The notes beneath the pieces are model-generated. The model saw nothing but the letters and a program-made list of their open reading frames with translations, was not told the DNA's origin and searched no databases. A program made the position numbers and the translations under genes. Shown here piece after piece: positions 63,009 through 64,000 of a stretch of DNA of 64,000 nucleotides. Position 1 is the stretch's first letter. The number at the start of each line of letters is the position of its first letter. Source of the stretch: Siphonodentalium dalli (Eukaryota; Mollusca; Scaphopoda; Gadilida; Siphonodentaliidae); contig CP136061.1 of assembly GCA_032622095.1 (NCBI GenBank), positions 258,882,077 through 258,946,076 of the forward strand. The letters are read 5' to 3'.

Positions 63009-64000
63009 TAGCTCATCTGAGACGAAGTCTCCAGTGGAGCCATAGTCATCACTCCTCGTCCGTCCGTCCATCCGCCCATCCATCTGTCCGTCAACAATTC
63101 TTTAAACTTCACCTCTGGAACCATAAGACCAAATGGGTTCATATTTGGTGTAGATATTGCCTAGGTGACTCACATTCAGATTTGTTCAAATGAGGTCACT
63201 GGGTCAAATGTGGGCGGGCCAGGGACATAACTCCAAAAAATATATAAAATTGCAAGTGAAATCTGACATTTTTATAAACATTTCCTGGAGATCTGCTAGA
63301 GGTCATTAATTCCCAATTACAACATCAATCTAGCATATGTATTGTTCAAATCTTTCAACAGGACATTTAACTCTCCCACATCCACCACTTCACTAGAACA
63401 TATTTTGCAAACTTGAAAAGTGTTCTTTGAAAGAACCACCAGCTCTATTTAGCTCACATTTAATATTGAGGCTCATTTGGTGATGTGTGATTCAGATTTG
63501 TTTAATCAGGGTCACCAGGTCAAGGAGTTGCAAGGCCAGCTACATTACTCTTTCTCTCCATAGTAATTCATGATATGTCTTCTATGCAAGAATCAATGGC
63601 CTATTTTGCTTATATTTGGTATGAAATTACCTTGGGTGACACATTTGTATAAATGGCATCACAAAGTCGAATAAGGGCAGTGCCAGAGACATAACTATTT
63701 TACCACATAGTAATTCTTAAAATATGTTTGGAAGAGCCAAGAACTAGTTGGCGTATTTAGCATGGAATGTTCTTGTTTGACTGCAATACAGTTTTTTTTA
63801 ATGGGGTCACCTGGAAAAATAGGGGCCAAGCGAAGGACAGTTTCCCTCTTAATATGCTTCCTTCACAGGGACCATCAGGTCTATTTTATTGATATTTAGT
63901 GTGAAGGGTTCTTTGATGTCTGGGATTCAATTATATTCAGATGGGGTCACCAGATTAAATAGGGTGGGATCCGGGACATAATTGTATGTCTCTATAGTAA
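63009..64000 (+). mobile_element. GTCCGTC element, family 4, runs off the window
   Basis: 5' hairpin agctcatctgagacgaagtc .. tccagtggagc, then cctcgtccgtccgtccatcc. At least four diverged modules (atgggttcatatttggtgta, cattcagatttgttcaaatg, agggacataactcc) continue to the last base. Confidence 0.7.

Overview
The window looks like nuclear DNA from a lophotrochozoan animal, most likely a mollusc. It is AT-rich and gene-poor, coding sequence shows animal codon use and a splice-acceptor context, and it is packed with the GTCCGTC-bearing interspersed elements that are common in bivalve and gastropod genomes. No operon, tRNA, rRNA or CRISPR locus was seen. The species call is inference.

There is one convincing intact gene. 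It is a single-exon coding region for a 445-residue class A (rhodopsin-like) G-protein-coupled receptor at 45375-46712 (+), preceded by a good splice acceptor at 45291-45292. Lesser coding traces are: the C-terminal end of a LINE reverse transcriptase (1-175, -); a frame-broken relative of an uncharacterised PIN/FEN1-like invertebrate protein family (236-1305, +); an acidic serine-rich reading frame (2870-3373, -); a small basic ORF 73 bp downstream of a perfect NRF-1-type site (12610-12789, +); a small ORF of unknown nature (52243-52440, +); and a THAP-like N-terminus (60188-60271, +).

Almost everything else is repeats. Regions 2.5-10.8 kb, 23.9-27.9 kb, 30.2-32.0 kb, 38.6-38.9 kb and 47.5-48.4 kb are minisatellite arrays with unit lengths of 16, 18, 33, 43, 44, 47, 48, 59, 67, 68, 96 and 107 bp. 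From about 14 kb onward the sequence is a nested graveyard of non-autonomous DNA transposons. It contains: (i) a Tc1/mariner-like foldback MITE flanked by TA, about 17 copies or fragments; (ii) piggyBac-like MITEs flanked by TTAA in at least three end-types, carrying one or two copies of the same 67-bp near-perfect palindrome; (iii) hAT-like elements with 7-8 bp target duplications; (iv) four families of GTCCGTC elements, each with a 5' hairpin and often a 3' hairpin and roughly 160-bp internal modules, resembling Helentron-associated elements such as the bivalve Pearl family; and (v) several orphan foldbacks.

Nested insertions and empty paralogous sites let several element boundaries and target duplications be read directly from the window. 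No complete transposase was found, so all of these families must be mobilised in trans, if they still move. The most distinctive signal is the shared 67-bp palindromic core, which occurs in elements with different terminal repeats and has also been amplified as a tandem array.
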